A stretch of 64,000 nt of DNA. Origin: Faecalibacter macacae. Its GTDB lineage: Bacteria; Bacteroidota; Bacteroidia; Flavobacteriales; Weeksellaceae. The stretch's first letter is position 1. Every line of letters begins with the position of its first letter. The translations under genes were made by a program, and so were the position numbers. The notes beneath the pieces are model-generated. The model was not told where the DNA came from. It saw only the letters and a program-made list of their open reading frames with translations, and did no database searches. The stretch covers positions 3,605 through 67,604 of the forward strand of contig NZ_RDOJ01000003.1 of the NCBI RefSeq assembly GCF_003687725.1. The letters are read 5' to 3'. This document shows, piece by piece, positions 16,300 to 24,846 of this stretch.

Positions 16300-17463
16300 A
16301 TGCATAAAATTACTCAAGCTATCCGAACACAATTAGGCCCAACACACGAACGTGAACACTCTAATCCTATATTTTTAACTAGTAGTTTTTGCTACGATGA
16401 TGCAGAGCAAATGCGAGCTGTTTTTGCGGATGAGGTGGAAGCGAATATTTATAGTCGTTTTGTGAATCCAAATTCGAAAGAATTAGAAGAAAAAATGGCA
16501 ATTTTAGAAGGAACTGAAGCTGCTTTTGCAGTAGCGTCTGGAATGGCTGCAATATCATCAACTTTTATGGCTTTGTTGAAACAAGGCGATACGATTTTAG
16601 CTTGCAATTCAATCTTTGGAAGTACACATACTGTATTAACGAAATATTTGCCAAAGTACGGAATCAACCATCGTTATGTTTCTGTAACTGCTTCGGAAGA
16701 AGAATGGGAGCAAGCGATTGATGATTCGGTCAAAATGATTTTTTTAGAAACACCAACTAATCCAGGTTTAGATATTATCGATTTAGAAATGGTTGGGAGA
16801 ATTGCAAAAAAACATAATATTATTTTTGTGGTGGATAATTGTTTTGCGACACCTTTAATTCAGCAACCAAAAGAATATGGAGCCGATTTAATCATTCATT
16901 CGGGTACAAAATGGATTGATGGGCAAGGTCGTGTTTTAGGTGGAATCGTTTGTGGAACGAAAGAATTGGTGAAAGAAGTGTATGCATTTAGTCGTAGTTT
17001 TGGACCTTCAATTTCACCGTTTAATGCGTGGTTGTTATCTAAAAGTTTAGAAACGTTAGATGTTCGTATGGAGCGTCACGCTTCGAATGCTTTTTATTTG
17101 GCGCAACAATTAGAAAATCATCCAAAAATTGAATGGTTAAAATATCCACAGTTGCCATCGCATCCACAACACGAAATAGCAATGAAGCAAATGAAAAATG
17201 GTGGAGCGTTAGTGGTTTTTAATTTAAAAGGTGGAGTAGAAGCCGGAAGAAAATTTTTGAATAAATTAAAAATGTTATCGTTAACTGCTAATTTAGGTGA
17301 TACACGAAGTATTGCTTCGCATCCAGCAAGTACAACGCATGCCAAGTTAACGGACGAAGAACGAATGAAGGTAAACATTACGCCAGGATTGATTAGAATT
17401 TCTGTAGGTTTAGAACATCGTGACGATATATTAGCAGATATTTTACAAGCTTTGGAAGGTTAA
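16300..17463 (+). CDS. metZ: O-acylhomoserine sulfhydrylase (MetZ-like, PLP)
   Basis: A 387-residue Cys/Met-metabolism PLP enzyme (cystathionine gamma-synthase fold). The PLP lysine is K204 in SGTKW; the phosphate-binding segment SGMAAISS (around 79) and the substrate loop YSRFVNPN are present. The sequence looks closest to MetZ, making homocysteine directly from an acylhomoserine and sulfide; MetY or cystathionine gamma-synthase is the alternative. It is placed with metX and the OsmC-like gene. A bidirectional terminator follows. Confidence 0.87.
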   Translation: MHKITQAIRTQLGPTHEREHSNPIFLTSSFCYDDAEQMRAVFADEVEANIYSRFVNPNSKELEEKMAILEGTEAAFAVASGMAAISSTFMALLKQGDTILACNSIFGSTHTVLTKYLPKYGINHRYVSVTASEEEWEQAIDDSVKMIFLETPTNPGLDIIDLEMVGRIAKKHNIIFVVDNCFATPLIQQPKEYGADLIIHSGTKWIDGQGRVLGGIVCGTKELVKEVYAFSRSFGPSISPFNAWLLSKSLETLDVRMERHASNAFYLAQQLENHPKIEWLKYPQLPSHPQHEIAMKQMKNGGALVVFNLKGGVEAGRKFLNKLKMLSLTANLGDTRSIASHPASTTHAKLTDEERMKVNITPGLIRISVGLEHRDDILADILQALEG

Positions 17464-17480
17464 TTAAAGAATATAGAAAC

Positions 17481-17510
17481 AAAAAGCCGTTCTTCTGAAC
17501 GGCTTTTTTT
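17481..17510. terminator. Bidirectional terminator between metZ and the 17509 lipoprotein gene
   Basis: Perfect AAAAGCCGTTC / GAACGGCTTTT with a TTCT loop between convergent genes. Its T run reaches the last codon of the minus-strand gene. Confidence 0.9.
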
Positions 17511-18078
17511 ATTTTGAACCACTTAAAGTGACTAATCGAAACTTAAAATCTAAAATACTTACTTCTTCATTACCTTTTTCATCGTAAGTTGTTAGAATTT
17601 CTCCAGAACGTTGAAACTTATAATTTTTTGGTAAACCAAATTTTTGAATCAAAGGATCATACTTTAAATCTTCTTTTGTTCTTGAATTATAATAAGTCAA
17701 AGCTGATTTGAGATCAAATAATAAAGTATCTTGAATTTCATACAATTGTCCATTTTTGGAAATTAGATGTTCGTCGTATATGCACGAACAATATTTATCT
17801 TCTCCTACAAAAAAGCTAAAATCACTTGAACAATCATTCTTTTCTTGGGACGGTTTTAAATTCTCTAACCGATCTATAATAGAGTTAAATTCTTTTTCTT
17901 TGATTAAAACGATTTCAGAATCTTTATTATAATAAGCATTATTTTCTCCACATTTTGGTGGAATATTATAGTCTAAATAACTAGGAGAAAATGAAGCGAT
18001 AATATCTTTTTTTTCTTTCGATTGTTCGCAGGAGATGAAAAATGATAGACAGAATATTCCTAAAATAAAATTCTTCAT
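17509..18078 (-). CDS. Uncharacterised lipoprotein (paralog of 38383 gene)
   Basis: A 189-residue protein with lipobox FFISC (lipidated Cys17). The mature sequence has no family I recognise, but it aligns by eye with the lipoprotein at 38383-38937: both have EIVLIKxxxF or EVIKLRKSDF, then SDFS, KYC or KFC, YYN, and GLPKNYKF or GLPFGYNY in the same order. It lies 10 bases downstream of the HGSNAT-like gene and is probably co-transcribed with it. Confidence 0.7.
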   Translation of the reverse strand: MKNFILGIFCLSFFISCEQSKEKKDIIASFSPSYLDYNIPPKCGENNAYYNKDSEIVLIKEKEFNSIIDRLENLKPSQEKNDCSSDFSFFVGEDKYCSCIYDEHLISKNGQLYEIQDTLLFDLKSALTYYNSRTKEDLKYDPLIQKFGLPKNYKFQRSGEILTTYDEKGNEEVSILDFKFRLVTLSGSK

Positions 18079-18088
18079 ATGATAGCAT

Positions 18089-19297
18089 TTAAACTTTAAT
18101 GTAAATTTTCTTCAGATCTAACCAATAAGCTAAAGCCCAAAAGAAGCCAAGAAAAATTAAAGAATACACAAAAGATCCAACTTCAGGAATTCCAGGAATT
18201 TTAGCACAAATATTTTCATAAAACCATCCCATTGGAGAAATAAATTTAATTTGACCATCTTCTGTAAATCCATTTTCGATTCGTATTAAACCTAATAATC
18301 GAGGAAATAATCCACTGAAAGCAAAAATAAATAACGGATTTTTACCAAAGGCATCAAAGAATTTCATCACACCATTTTTAATGTTTAATAATTCAATAAA
18401 CCAAATCATTGTTGCGATTGATAATAGAGATAATCCTGTGGTATGAATAACATAGGAACTGCTCCAAATCTTTTTATTGTATGGGAATTCCAATTGCCAA
18501 AAATAGCCAATGACTAAAGCAATTGTTCCTAAAACAAAAAGTCCAGCAACTAAGCGATAATTTGGTTGATTGGTTTCAGGTAAAGCTTTGTTCAGCCATT
18601 TTACATTCCCTTGTTTATTGATAAACATTCCAGCTAAATAACCTAATAAAACTTGTGGTATCGCATTAATTGTACTGTATAAACCTTCTGGGTCAAAAGG
18701 AATGGATTCGCCTTTGTATATATGTGATAAACCAAGAATTTGTGTGTCTATTTTAGTACCAATAAATCCTTCAATCGAATATGGATCTGATCCGCCTAAA
18801 ATATTTGTTACTAACCAACAGCTAATTAATATTCCACCCGAAATCCATAACACCATTTTTTCTTTAAAATAAAAAGCAATGACCGAAGCGAAGAAATAAG
18901 CAATTGCAATTCGTTGTAAAACGCCCATTATTCGGATTCCGTTTTCATTAGATTCTTGCCAAGCTTTAAACACTAATTCGTTATTTTCCCATTTAAAAAA
19001 AGGAAACCAGTTGATGAATAATCCAATCAAGAAAATTAGAATCGTTCGTTTAATTACTTTTTTCCAAAACTCTTGTTGAGGTTGTTGCTTGAAACGCGGA
19101 ATCACAAAAGCCATTGCATTACCAACAGCAAATAAAAAGAATGGAAAAACTAAATCGGTTGGTGTACATCCGTGCCATGGCGCATGTTGTAATGGCGCAA
19201 ACATATAGCTCCAACTTCCAGGATTGTTAACCAAAATCATTAAAGCAACTGTGGCACCTCGAAATACATCAAGGGAATAATAGCGTGGTGGTCTCAT
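18089..19297 (-). CDS. HGSNAT-like (DUF5009 / NagX) membrane acyltransferase
   Basis: A 402-residue polytopic membrane protein with about ten helices. It resembles bacterial relatives of heparan-alpha-glucosaminide N-acetyltransferase: SLDVFRGATVALMILVNNPG at 8-27, APWHGCTPTDLVFPFFLF with the candidate catalytic His, GVLQRIAIAYF, and FGKNPLFIFAFSG. In eukaryotes the family carries acetyl groups across the membrane onto amino sugars; the bacterial substrate is unknown, with peptidoglycan or chitin sugars plausible. It is upstream of, and probably in an operon with, the lipoprotein gene at 17509. Confidence 0.8.
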   Translation of the reverse strand: MRPPRYYSLDVFRGATVALMILVNNPGSWSYMFAPLQHAPWHGCTPTDLVFPFFLFAVGNAMAFVIPRFKQQPQQEFWKKVIKRTILIFLIGLFINWFPFFKWENNELVFKAWQESNENGIRIMGVLQRIAIAYFFASVIAFYFKEKMVLWISGGILISCWLVTNILGGSDPYSIEGFIGTKIDTQILGLSHIYKGESIPFDPEGLYSTINAIPQVLLGYLAGMFINKQGNVKWLNKALPETNQPNYRLVAGLFVLGTIALVIGYFWQLEFPYNKKIWSSSYVIHTTGLSLLSIATMIWFIELLNIKNGVMKFFDAFGKNPLFIFAFSGLFPRLLGLIRIENGFTEDGQIKFISPMGWFYENICAKIPGIPEVGSFVYSLIFLGFFWALAYWLDLKKIYIKV

Positions 19298-19323
19298 GTG
19301 TTATAATAATGTTCTAAAATATA

Positions 19324-19354
19324 AAAAAATCCACCCGATTATCGAGTGGATTTT
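19324..19354 (-). terminator. Intrinsic terminator of the DEAD-box gene
   Basis: AAAATCCAC / GTGGATTTT with an inner CGAT/ATCG, directly after the helicase stop on the minus strand. Confidence 0.85.
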
Positions 19355-19375
19355 AAAATTGTATTGTAATTTATT

Positions 19376-20524
19376 TTAGTAACCGTGTAAGTTTACATCG
19401 TCTGTTGATTCAATTTCAACTTTTTTACCCATTTTCTTTTGGATAACTTTAAAGTGATGTAAATCTTCTTCTGTTAATAATGTAATTGCTTTACCTGTTT
19501 GATTTGCACGACCTGTACGACCAATTCTGTGAACATAATCTAATGGTGAGCGAGGTAATTCATAATTAATTACAGTTGGTAATCCTTCAATGTGGATTCC
19601 ACGACCAATTAAATCTGTTGCTACTAAAACATGGATATCACCTAATTTAAAATCTTCTAAATTATCCATACGTGCACCTTGGGATTTTTTTGAGTGAATT
19701 GCCATCGCTTTGATTTTATTCTTCTTCAATTTTTCAACTAAATTATCAGCTGTTCTTGTTGAAGAAACAAAAACTAAAACTTGTTCTAACTCTTGTGATT
19801 TAATTAAATAACGTAAAAAAGGTCCTTTTGTTTCTGCATCAACTTGGTAAGCAATTTGCTCGATATTTTCAATCGTTTCTTCCTTGTTTTCGTTTTTAAC
19901 TTCAATAACTTCAGGATTAATTTTTAAAGTAGATTTAATTTCTTCTACTTTATCATTTAATGTTGCCGAAAATAATATAGATTGTTTTTTAGCAGGAACA
20001 GCTTTTAAAATTTTAGCCATTTCATCACCAAAACCTAATTGAAACATTTTATCAGCCTCATCAATAATTAAATATTGTAATTGATCTAATGTAAACGCAT
20101 TGTGATCCATTAGATCTAATAAACGACCAGGTGTTGCAATTAAGATTTCAGTTCCATATAAATTTTTCATTTGTGGATTGATAGAAGTTCCTCCGTAAAC
20201 TGCTTGTGTTTGCACTTCGCGGCGCAATGCTTCTTGTAATCCTGCAAAAGTTTGCTCAATTTGTACAGCTAATTCACGTGTTGGTACTAAAATTAAAGCT
20301 TTGATAGCTCTTGATTTTTCGTACTGTTGATGTTGAATTTTCTGTAATAATGGAGCAACAAAACATAACGTTTTACCTGAACCAGTTTTTGCAATTCCCA
20401 TCACATCTTTTCCTTTTAAAATTGATGGAATTGTTTGTTCCTGAATTTCGAAAGGTTTTAAAAATCCTAATTTAGAAATTGATTTTGCGATATATGGTGA
20501 TAATCCTAATTTTTCGAACGACAT
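19376..20524 (-). CDS. DEAD-box ATP-dependent RNA helicase
   Basis: A 382-residue core helicase without the long basic tail of CsdA or RhlE types. The motifs are all present in order: Q motif (FEIQEQTIP), AKTGSGKT (I), PTRELA (Ia), TPGR (Ib), DEAD (II), SAT (III), and HRIGRTGR (VI). It unwinds short RNA duplexes, most likely in ribosome assembly or cold response, but which DEAD protein it corresponds to cannot be told. It has its own -7 box and terminator. A 738 base repeat-bearing gap lies upstream. Confidence 0.93.
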   Translation of the reverse strand: MSFEKLGLSPYIAKSISKLGFLKPFEIQEQTIPSILKGKDVMGIAKTGSGKTLCFVAPLLQKIQHQQYEKSRAIKALILVPTRELAVQIEQTFAGLQEALRREVQTQAVYGGTSINPQMKNLYGTEILIATPGRLLDLMDHNAFTLDQLQYLIIDEADKMFQLGFGDEMAKILKAVPAKKQSILFSATLNDKVEEIKSTLKINPEVIEVKNENKEETIENIEQIAYQVDAETKGPFLRYLIKSQELEQVLVFVSSTRTADNLVEKLKKNKIKAMAIHSKKSQGARMDNLEDFKLGDIHVLVATDLIGRGIHIEGLPTVINYELPRSPLDYVHRIGRTGRANQTGKAITLLTEEDLHHFKVIQKKMGKKVEIESTDDVNLHGY

Positions 20525-20540
20525 AAATTTAATTAAAGTA

Positions 20541-20548
20541 CAAAGGTA
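20541..20548 (-). promoter_or_regulatory. -7 box of the DEAD-box gene (TACCTTTG)
   Basis: Perfect consensus on the minus strand, 16 bases before the ATG. Confidence 0.7.
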
Positions 20549-20610
20549 AGTTTTTTAGATAGGATTTTGTTTGAAATAAAATTCTTCCTTAAAATGTCGT
20601 TTTATACTAA

Positions 20611-21205
20611 GTGATGTATTTGTCATTTCAATTGAAAATCTTTGATTTTAGTATCGAGAAATAAGACGAAATTTTATTATAGGTATTTTAGGTTTATAGA
20701 AGAATCAAGATTAATATTCATTTTTTCCTTGATGAAAAAACGAATCAAAAAAATCAAGACTTTAAATCTACTTGACTAAAATTAAATATCATTCCGGAAA
20801 TGAATTAAATGATTCGCATTCGCTCACTAATTCATTTTAATCCTTCATTCAATTTAATTTTTTAACGTCATAGATTTATATGTCGTTTTAAATTTTTATT
20901 AAAATGAGTTTAGATGTGATGTATTTGTCTTTTCGATTGAAAATCTTTGATTTTAGTATCGAGAAATAAGACGAAATTATATTATTGGTATTTTAGGTTT
21001 ATCGAAGAATCAAGATAAATATTCATTTTTTCCTTGATGAAAAAACGAATCAAAAAAATCAAGACTTTAAATCTACTAGACTAAAATTAAATATCATTTC
21101 GGAAATGAATTAAATGATTCGCATTCGCTCACTAATTCATTTTAAACCTTCATTCAATTTAATTTTTTAACGTCATAGATTTATATGTCGTTTTAAATTT
21201 TTATT
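20611..21205. repeat. Tandem duplication of a 290 bp noncoding unit
   Basis: Unit 1 (20611-20900) and unit 2 (20916-21205) are direct repeats with a constant offset of 305 bases, about nine substitutions and no indels by eye. The inner part is the same element as at 12008-12168. Each unit holds an inverted repeat, ATGAATTA with TAATTCAT, and a short GAAAATC/GATTTT hairpin. No open frame exists in either strand. This accounts for most of the 738 base gap between the helicase and threonine aldolase genes. Confidence 0.9.
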
Positions 21206-21230
21206 TGAATAAGAATATAATTCTTTAAAA

Positions 21231-21257
21231 GAAAAAATCCTCCAAAATTTGGAGGAT
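21231..21257 (-). terminator. Intrinsic terminator of ltaE
   Basis: Perfect ATCCTCCAAA / TTTGGAGGAT; on the minus strand a T run follows. Confidence 0.85.
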
Positions 21258-21262
21258 TACTA

Positions 21263-22279
21263 TTAGATTTGATTTAAAAATTGATCGACTTGTTCTTCTG
21301 GTGTTGCCCAAGAAGTAACTAATCGAATGGCTGATGAGTTTTCATCCACTTTTTGCCAAATAAAGAAATCAAAATTTTCTTGTAATTGTTCAATTAAATG
21401 ATTCGGGAAAATCGGGAAAATTTGATTCGAAGATGGCTCAGTTAAAAAAGAAAAACCTTTGGAAGTAATTTCATCAGCTAATTTTTTTGCCATCGCATTG
21501 GCATGTTTTCCCATTTCGAAAAATAAATCATTCTTAAAAAGTTCAGCAAACTGAATTCCAATCAATCTTCCTTTCGCTAACATTCCGCCGCGTTGTTTGA
21601 TATGAAAGCGAAAATTTTCATTCAATTCTTGATCATTTATAATGATTGCTTCACCAATTAAAGCTCCATTTTTTGTTCCACCAATATAAAATACATCAGT
21701 CAAATGTGCCATGTCTTCTAATGTCAAATCGCATTTTGATGAAGTTAAAGCCGATCCTAAACGAGCGCCATCAACAAATAAGTACAACTTATTTTCCTGG
21801 CAAAATTGATATAAATCCGTTAATTCAGATTTTGTATAAACACTTCCAACTTCGGTAGAATTTGAAATGTAAACCATTTTAGGTTTCACCATGTGCTCAT
21901 CTGTATGAAGATTTAAAACTTCTTGTACTTGTTGTGGTGTAATTTTCCCATTCGATGTTGGTATCGTATTTACTTTATGACCAGTTGCTTCAATTGCTCC
22001 GGTTTCATGCACCGCAATATGTCCTGAATCTGCTGCAATAACAGATTCGTAAGGTCGTAAAATAGACGAAATCACAATTAAATTAGCTTGCGTACCACCA
22101 GAAACAAAATGTATAGCAGAATCTCTCTGAATATATTCTTTTATTAAAGCTCGTGCTTCATTACAAAAAATATCATCACCATAACCAACAGTTTGTTGCA
22201 AATTGGTTTCAATTAATCGTTGCAAAATAACAGGATGCGCACCTTCGCTATAATCGTTTTTAAAACTATATTTTGTCAA
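21263..22279 (-). CDS. ltaE: Low-specificity L-threonine aldolase
   Basis: A 338-residue fold-type I PLP enzyme that cleaves threonine or allo-threonine to glycine and acetaldehyde. It begins with the family's FKNDYSEGAHP motif; the PLP lysine is in YIGGTKNGAL (around 199), and LFVDGARLGSAL supplies the PLP aspartate. The start must be TTG (22279), since the next Met is far inside the conserved region. It is divergent from the two-component regulator gene, and the operator-like direct repeats at 22315 lie in the shared intergenic region. Confidence 0.88.
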   Translation of the reverse strand: MTKYSFKNDYSEGAHPVILQRLIETNLQQTVGYGDDIFCNEARALIKEYIQRDSAIHFVSGGTQANLIVISSILRPYESVIAADSGHIAVHETGAIEATGHKVNTIPTSNGKITPQQVQEVLNLHTDEHMVKPKMVYISNSTEVGSVYTKSELTDLYQFCQENKLYLFVDGARLGSALTSSKCDLTLEDMAHLTDVFYIGGTKNGALIGEAIIINDQELNENFRFHIKQRGGMLAKGRLIGIQFAELFKNDLFFEMGKHANAMAKKLADEITSKGFSFLTEPSSNQIFPIFPNHLIEQLQENFDFFIWQKVDENSSAIRLVTSWATPEEQVDQFLNQI

Positions 22280-22314
22280 AATAGAATATGTAAATTTGAG
22301 TATAAAATTAAGGA

Positions 22315-22336
22315 TTCCTAAATTATTCCAGATTTA
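22315..22336 (+). promoter_or_regulatory. Candidate operator: 11 bp-phased direct repeat before the response regulator
   Basis: TTCCTAAATTA and TTCCAGATTTA follow each other with an 11 base period, 33 bases before the regulator ATG. OmpR-family regulators usually bind two direct half-sites one helical turn apart. The half-site resembles the better-conserved pair at 24333. Autoregulation is inferred. Confidence 0.5.
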
Positions 22337-22368
22337 GAATTTAATTTTATTTCCAAAATAAAATTGTC

Positions 22369-23040
22369 ATGAAAGTATTAGTTGTTGAAGATGAAATTGA
22401 ATTACAAAAAACAATCATCGAATTTTTGAACCAAGAGAAAATTCTTGTAGAAACGGCGAGTACTTATAAGGAAGGATTGGATAAAATAATTTCTTTTGAT
22501 TACGATTGTATTTTGTTGGATATGATGTTGCCGGATGGTAATGGAATGGATTTATTGAAAGAATTACGTCGATCAAATAAAAATACTTCGGTTATTATTT
22601 TGTCAGCAAAAGATTCTGTCGAGGATAAAGTGGAAGGTTTATTGGTTGGTGCGGATGATTATTTGGCAAAACCTTTTCATTTTGCTGAGCTTTATGCCCG
22701 AATTAAAGTTGCTATGAGAAAAAATGCGCAGCATGGAGAAAATAGTATCAATTATAAAAATATTGAACTTTTTCCGGAAGATCGTCGTGTTTTAATCAAC
22801 GGAATTGAAATAAAATTGAATCGAAAAGAATATGATTTATTGTACTATTTTTTACTTCGCCCTGAAAAAGTTTTTCAGAAAACAATATTGGCAGAAAGTG
22901 TTTGGGGCGATCACATAGAAATGGTAGACAATCTTGATTTTATTTATTCTCAAATTAAAAATTTACGTAAAAAATTAAAAGATTCAGGTTCAGAAGCAGA
23001 TTTACAAGCAGTTTATGGCGTTGGATATAAATTGATATAA
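22369..23040 (+). CDS. OmpR-family response regulator
   Basis: A 223-residue regulator with a receiver domain (phospho-acceptor Asp51 in ILLDMMLPDG, acidic pair ED at 7-8, Lys in LAKPFHF near 101) and a C-terminal winged helix (LNRKEYDLLYYFLLRPEKVF, then DNLDFIYSQIKNLRKKL and YGVGYKLI). It binds DNA as a phosphorylation-driven dimer. The kinase gene begins two bases after its stop, so both are one operon. The PepSY-like genes behind the kinase are the likely targets. QseB/PmrA-like is the nearest general type; the signal is unknown. Confidence 0.93.
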   Translation: MKVLVVEDEIELQKTIIEFLNQEKILVETASTYKEGLDKIISFDYDCILLDMMLPDGNGMDLLKELRRSNKNTSVIILSAKDSVEDKVEGLLVGADDYLAKPFHFAELYARIKVAMRKNAQHGENSINYKNIELFPEDRRVLINGIEIKLNRKEYDLLYYFLLRPEKVFQKTILAESVWGDHIEMVDNLDFIYSQIKNLRKKLKDSGSEADLQAVYGVGYKLI

Positions 23041-23042
23041 GG

Positions 23043-24320
23043 ATGAAAATTTCACTTAAAAATTATACGTTCAGGTATTTAACAATTTCGCTTTTAGCTA
23101 TTATTGGAATTTGGGCATTTTTATTTCGTTCGTTTATTTTGGATGAGGTTTATGATAATGTTGATGATGGTTTAAAAAATCAGAAAATTGAAATTATTAG
23201 ACATTCTTATATTGATTCAGAAATTGTAAAAACAAACGATTTCGGATTGGCTCAGTTTCGAATTCTACCTGTTGCTGTAAGCGATTACAATGAAATGAAT
23301 CGATTTACAAACGAAAAAGTTTTTATGCCTTATGATGGTGAAGATGAACCTTATCGTATTTTACGCACAGGATTTTATGGCAAAAACGGGCAACCTTATT
23401 CATTAGAAATTAGAACGTCTACGGTAGAAGAAGATGACTTGATTTACGATTTAACGATTTCATTAGTGGTCTTATATCTTCTTATTTTAATCAGTATTTT
23501 ATTGATCAATCATTACGGCTTAAAAAAAGCTTTTTTACCTTTTGAATTGATTTTAAAACAACTTCAAACGTATCGTTTTGGTCAGGCGATTCATTTAGAA
23601 AAAGTAGAGACGAATGTAAGAGAGTTTAATATTTTACAGAATGAAATTTCTACGATGATTGAACGAAATGAAAAAGTTTTTAGCGATCAGAAATTATTCA
23701 TAGAAAATGCATCGCACGAGTTGCAGACGCCAATTGCAATTGCTTCCAATAAAATTGATTTGATTTTAGAAAACGAAGAAATTAAAGAATCAACCTATTT
23801 GCAATTAGTAGAAACGAAGAAATCGTTATGGCGAATGGTGAATTTGAATAAATCTTTATTGATGCTTTCTCGTATCGAAAATCAACAATATCAAACAAAA
23901 AAAATGGTCGATTTTGTTCCGATTGTAAATGAACTTTTAGAAGATTTTGAAATGATTTTTGAATTGAATAATATTAATTTAGAAACTCAACTTTCAGCAA
24001 GTTTTATTGTTGAATTTAATCAAGATTTGGCGCATATTTTAATTTCTAATCTTTTACGAAATGCGATAAAACATAACAATAAAGACAAAATAATTAAAGT
24101 AGAATCGAATGCTGATGAATTAATTTTTTCAAATTCGAGTGATGCTACAACTTTAAATGTGGATATAATTTATAATCGTTTTTATAAGCAAGGTTCGCAA
24201 TCGGATAGCAATGGATTAGGGCTTTCAATCGTGCAAACAATCATCAATAATCAAAATACTTTAAAGTTGGATTATCAATTCAGAAATGGTCTTCATCAAT
24301 TTATTTTGAAAAAAGTTTAA
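23043..24320 (+). CDS. Membrane sensor histidine kinase
   Basis: A 425-residue kinase with two transmembrane helices (about 11-30 and 138-158) bounding a periplasmic sensor of about 105 residues. Dimerisation domain with phospho-His225 (ENASHELQTPIA); N box LISNLLRNAIKHN; G box NGLGLSIVQTII. The ATPase domain is short, as in many Bacteroidota kinases. It pairs with the regulator immediately upstream. The sensor domain has no motif I recognise. The PepSY proteins encoded downstream are periplasmic or lipid-anchored and could interact with this sensor; that is inference. Confidence 0.92.
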   Translation: MKISLKNYTFRYLTISLLAIIGIWAFLFRSFILDEVYDNVDDGLKNQKIEIIRHSYIDSEIVKTNDFGLAQFRILPVAVSDYNEMNRFTNEKVFMPYDGEDEPYRILRTGFYGKNGQPYSLEIRTSTVEEDDLIYDLTISLVVLYLLILISILLINHYGLKKAFLPFELILKQLQTYRFGQAIHLEKVETNVREFNILQNEISTMIERNEKVFSDQKLFIENASHELQTPIAIASNKIDLILENEEIKESTYLQLVETKKSLWRMVNLNKSLLMLSRIENQQYQTKKMVDFVPIVNELLEDFEMIFELNNINLETQLSASFIVEFNQDLAHILISNLLRNAIKHNNKDKIIKVESNADELIFSNSSDATTLNVDIIYNRFYKQGSQSDSNGLGLSIVQTIINNQNTLKLDYQFRNGLHQFILKKV

Positions 24321-24332
24321 ATCTGAAATTTA

Positions 24333-24367
24333 TTCCTAATTCTTTCCTAATTCACCTCATAGCTTTG
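24333..24367 (+). promoter_or_regulatory. Direct-repeat operator and -7 box before the PepSY genes
   Basis: TTCCTAATTC occurs at 24333-24342 and again at 24344-24353 (period 11), six bases upstream of a perfect -7 box TAGCTTTG at 24360-24367. The repeat therefore covers the -33 region, as expected for an OmpR-type activator site. The PepSY ATG lies 27 bases after the box. The partner regulator is encoded just upstream. Confidence 0.65.
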
Positions 24368-24394
24368 TCTTGTCAAATTTAAAAAAATAGAGTT

Positions 24395-24823
24395 ATGAAA
24401 AATATAGTAAGCGTAATTTTAATCGCATTAGGAACATCAGTATTTGCACAAGATCAAATTGTAACCTTCAATCAATTACCAACAAAAGGGCAAAATTTTA
24501 TTTCTAAATATTTTCAAAAAGGACAAGTAAGTACAGTTATTTTGGATAACGATTACATTTCGAAAGATTATGATGTTGTTTTGACAAATGGTACAAAAAT
24601 TGAATTTGACGGAAAAGGAAATTGGAAAGAAGTTGACGGAAAACGAAATGCAATTCCAACTACATTTATTCCACAATCAATTTTAAATTATGTGAATAAA
24701 AGTTTTCCAAATACGAAAATTATAAAAATTGAAAAGAATAGATTCTCTTATGATGTTGAATTAACGAATGGATTAGATTTAGAATTTGATTCGAAAGGGA
24801 ATTTTGTCAGAATTGATGATTAA
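24395..24823 (+). CDS. Secreted PepSY-like (DUF2874) protein
   Basis: A 142-residue protein with a signal peptide (cleavage near VFAQ, 19) and two PepSY-like repeats. Each repeat has the order YDVxLTNGxxxEFDxKGN (about 57-75 and 114-132). The family is described as PepSY-like or putative beta-lactamase-inhibitor-like and is often found next to two-component systems in Bacteroidota. Binding a small molecule or inhibiting a protease are proposals only. It forms an operon with the paralog 23 bases downstream and follows an operator-like repeat. Confidence 0.82.
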   Translation: MKNIVSVILIALGTSVFAQDQIVTFNQLPTKGQNFISKYFQKGQVSTVILDNDYISKDYDVVLTNGTKIEFDGKGNWKEVDGKRNAIPTTFIPQSILNYVNKSFPNTKIIKIEKNRFSYDVELTNGLDLEFDSKGNFVRIDD

Positions 24824-24846
24824 TAAAAATAAAGAGCACTTAGTTT

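Noticed and set aside
20611-21205. CRISPR-like repeat array
   Set aside because: Only two units of about 290 bases without short regular spacers, and no cas genes in the window.
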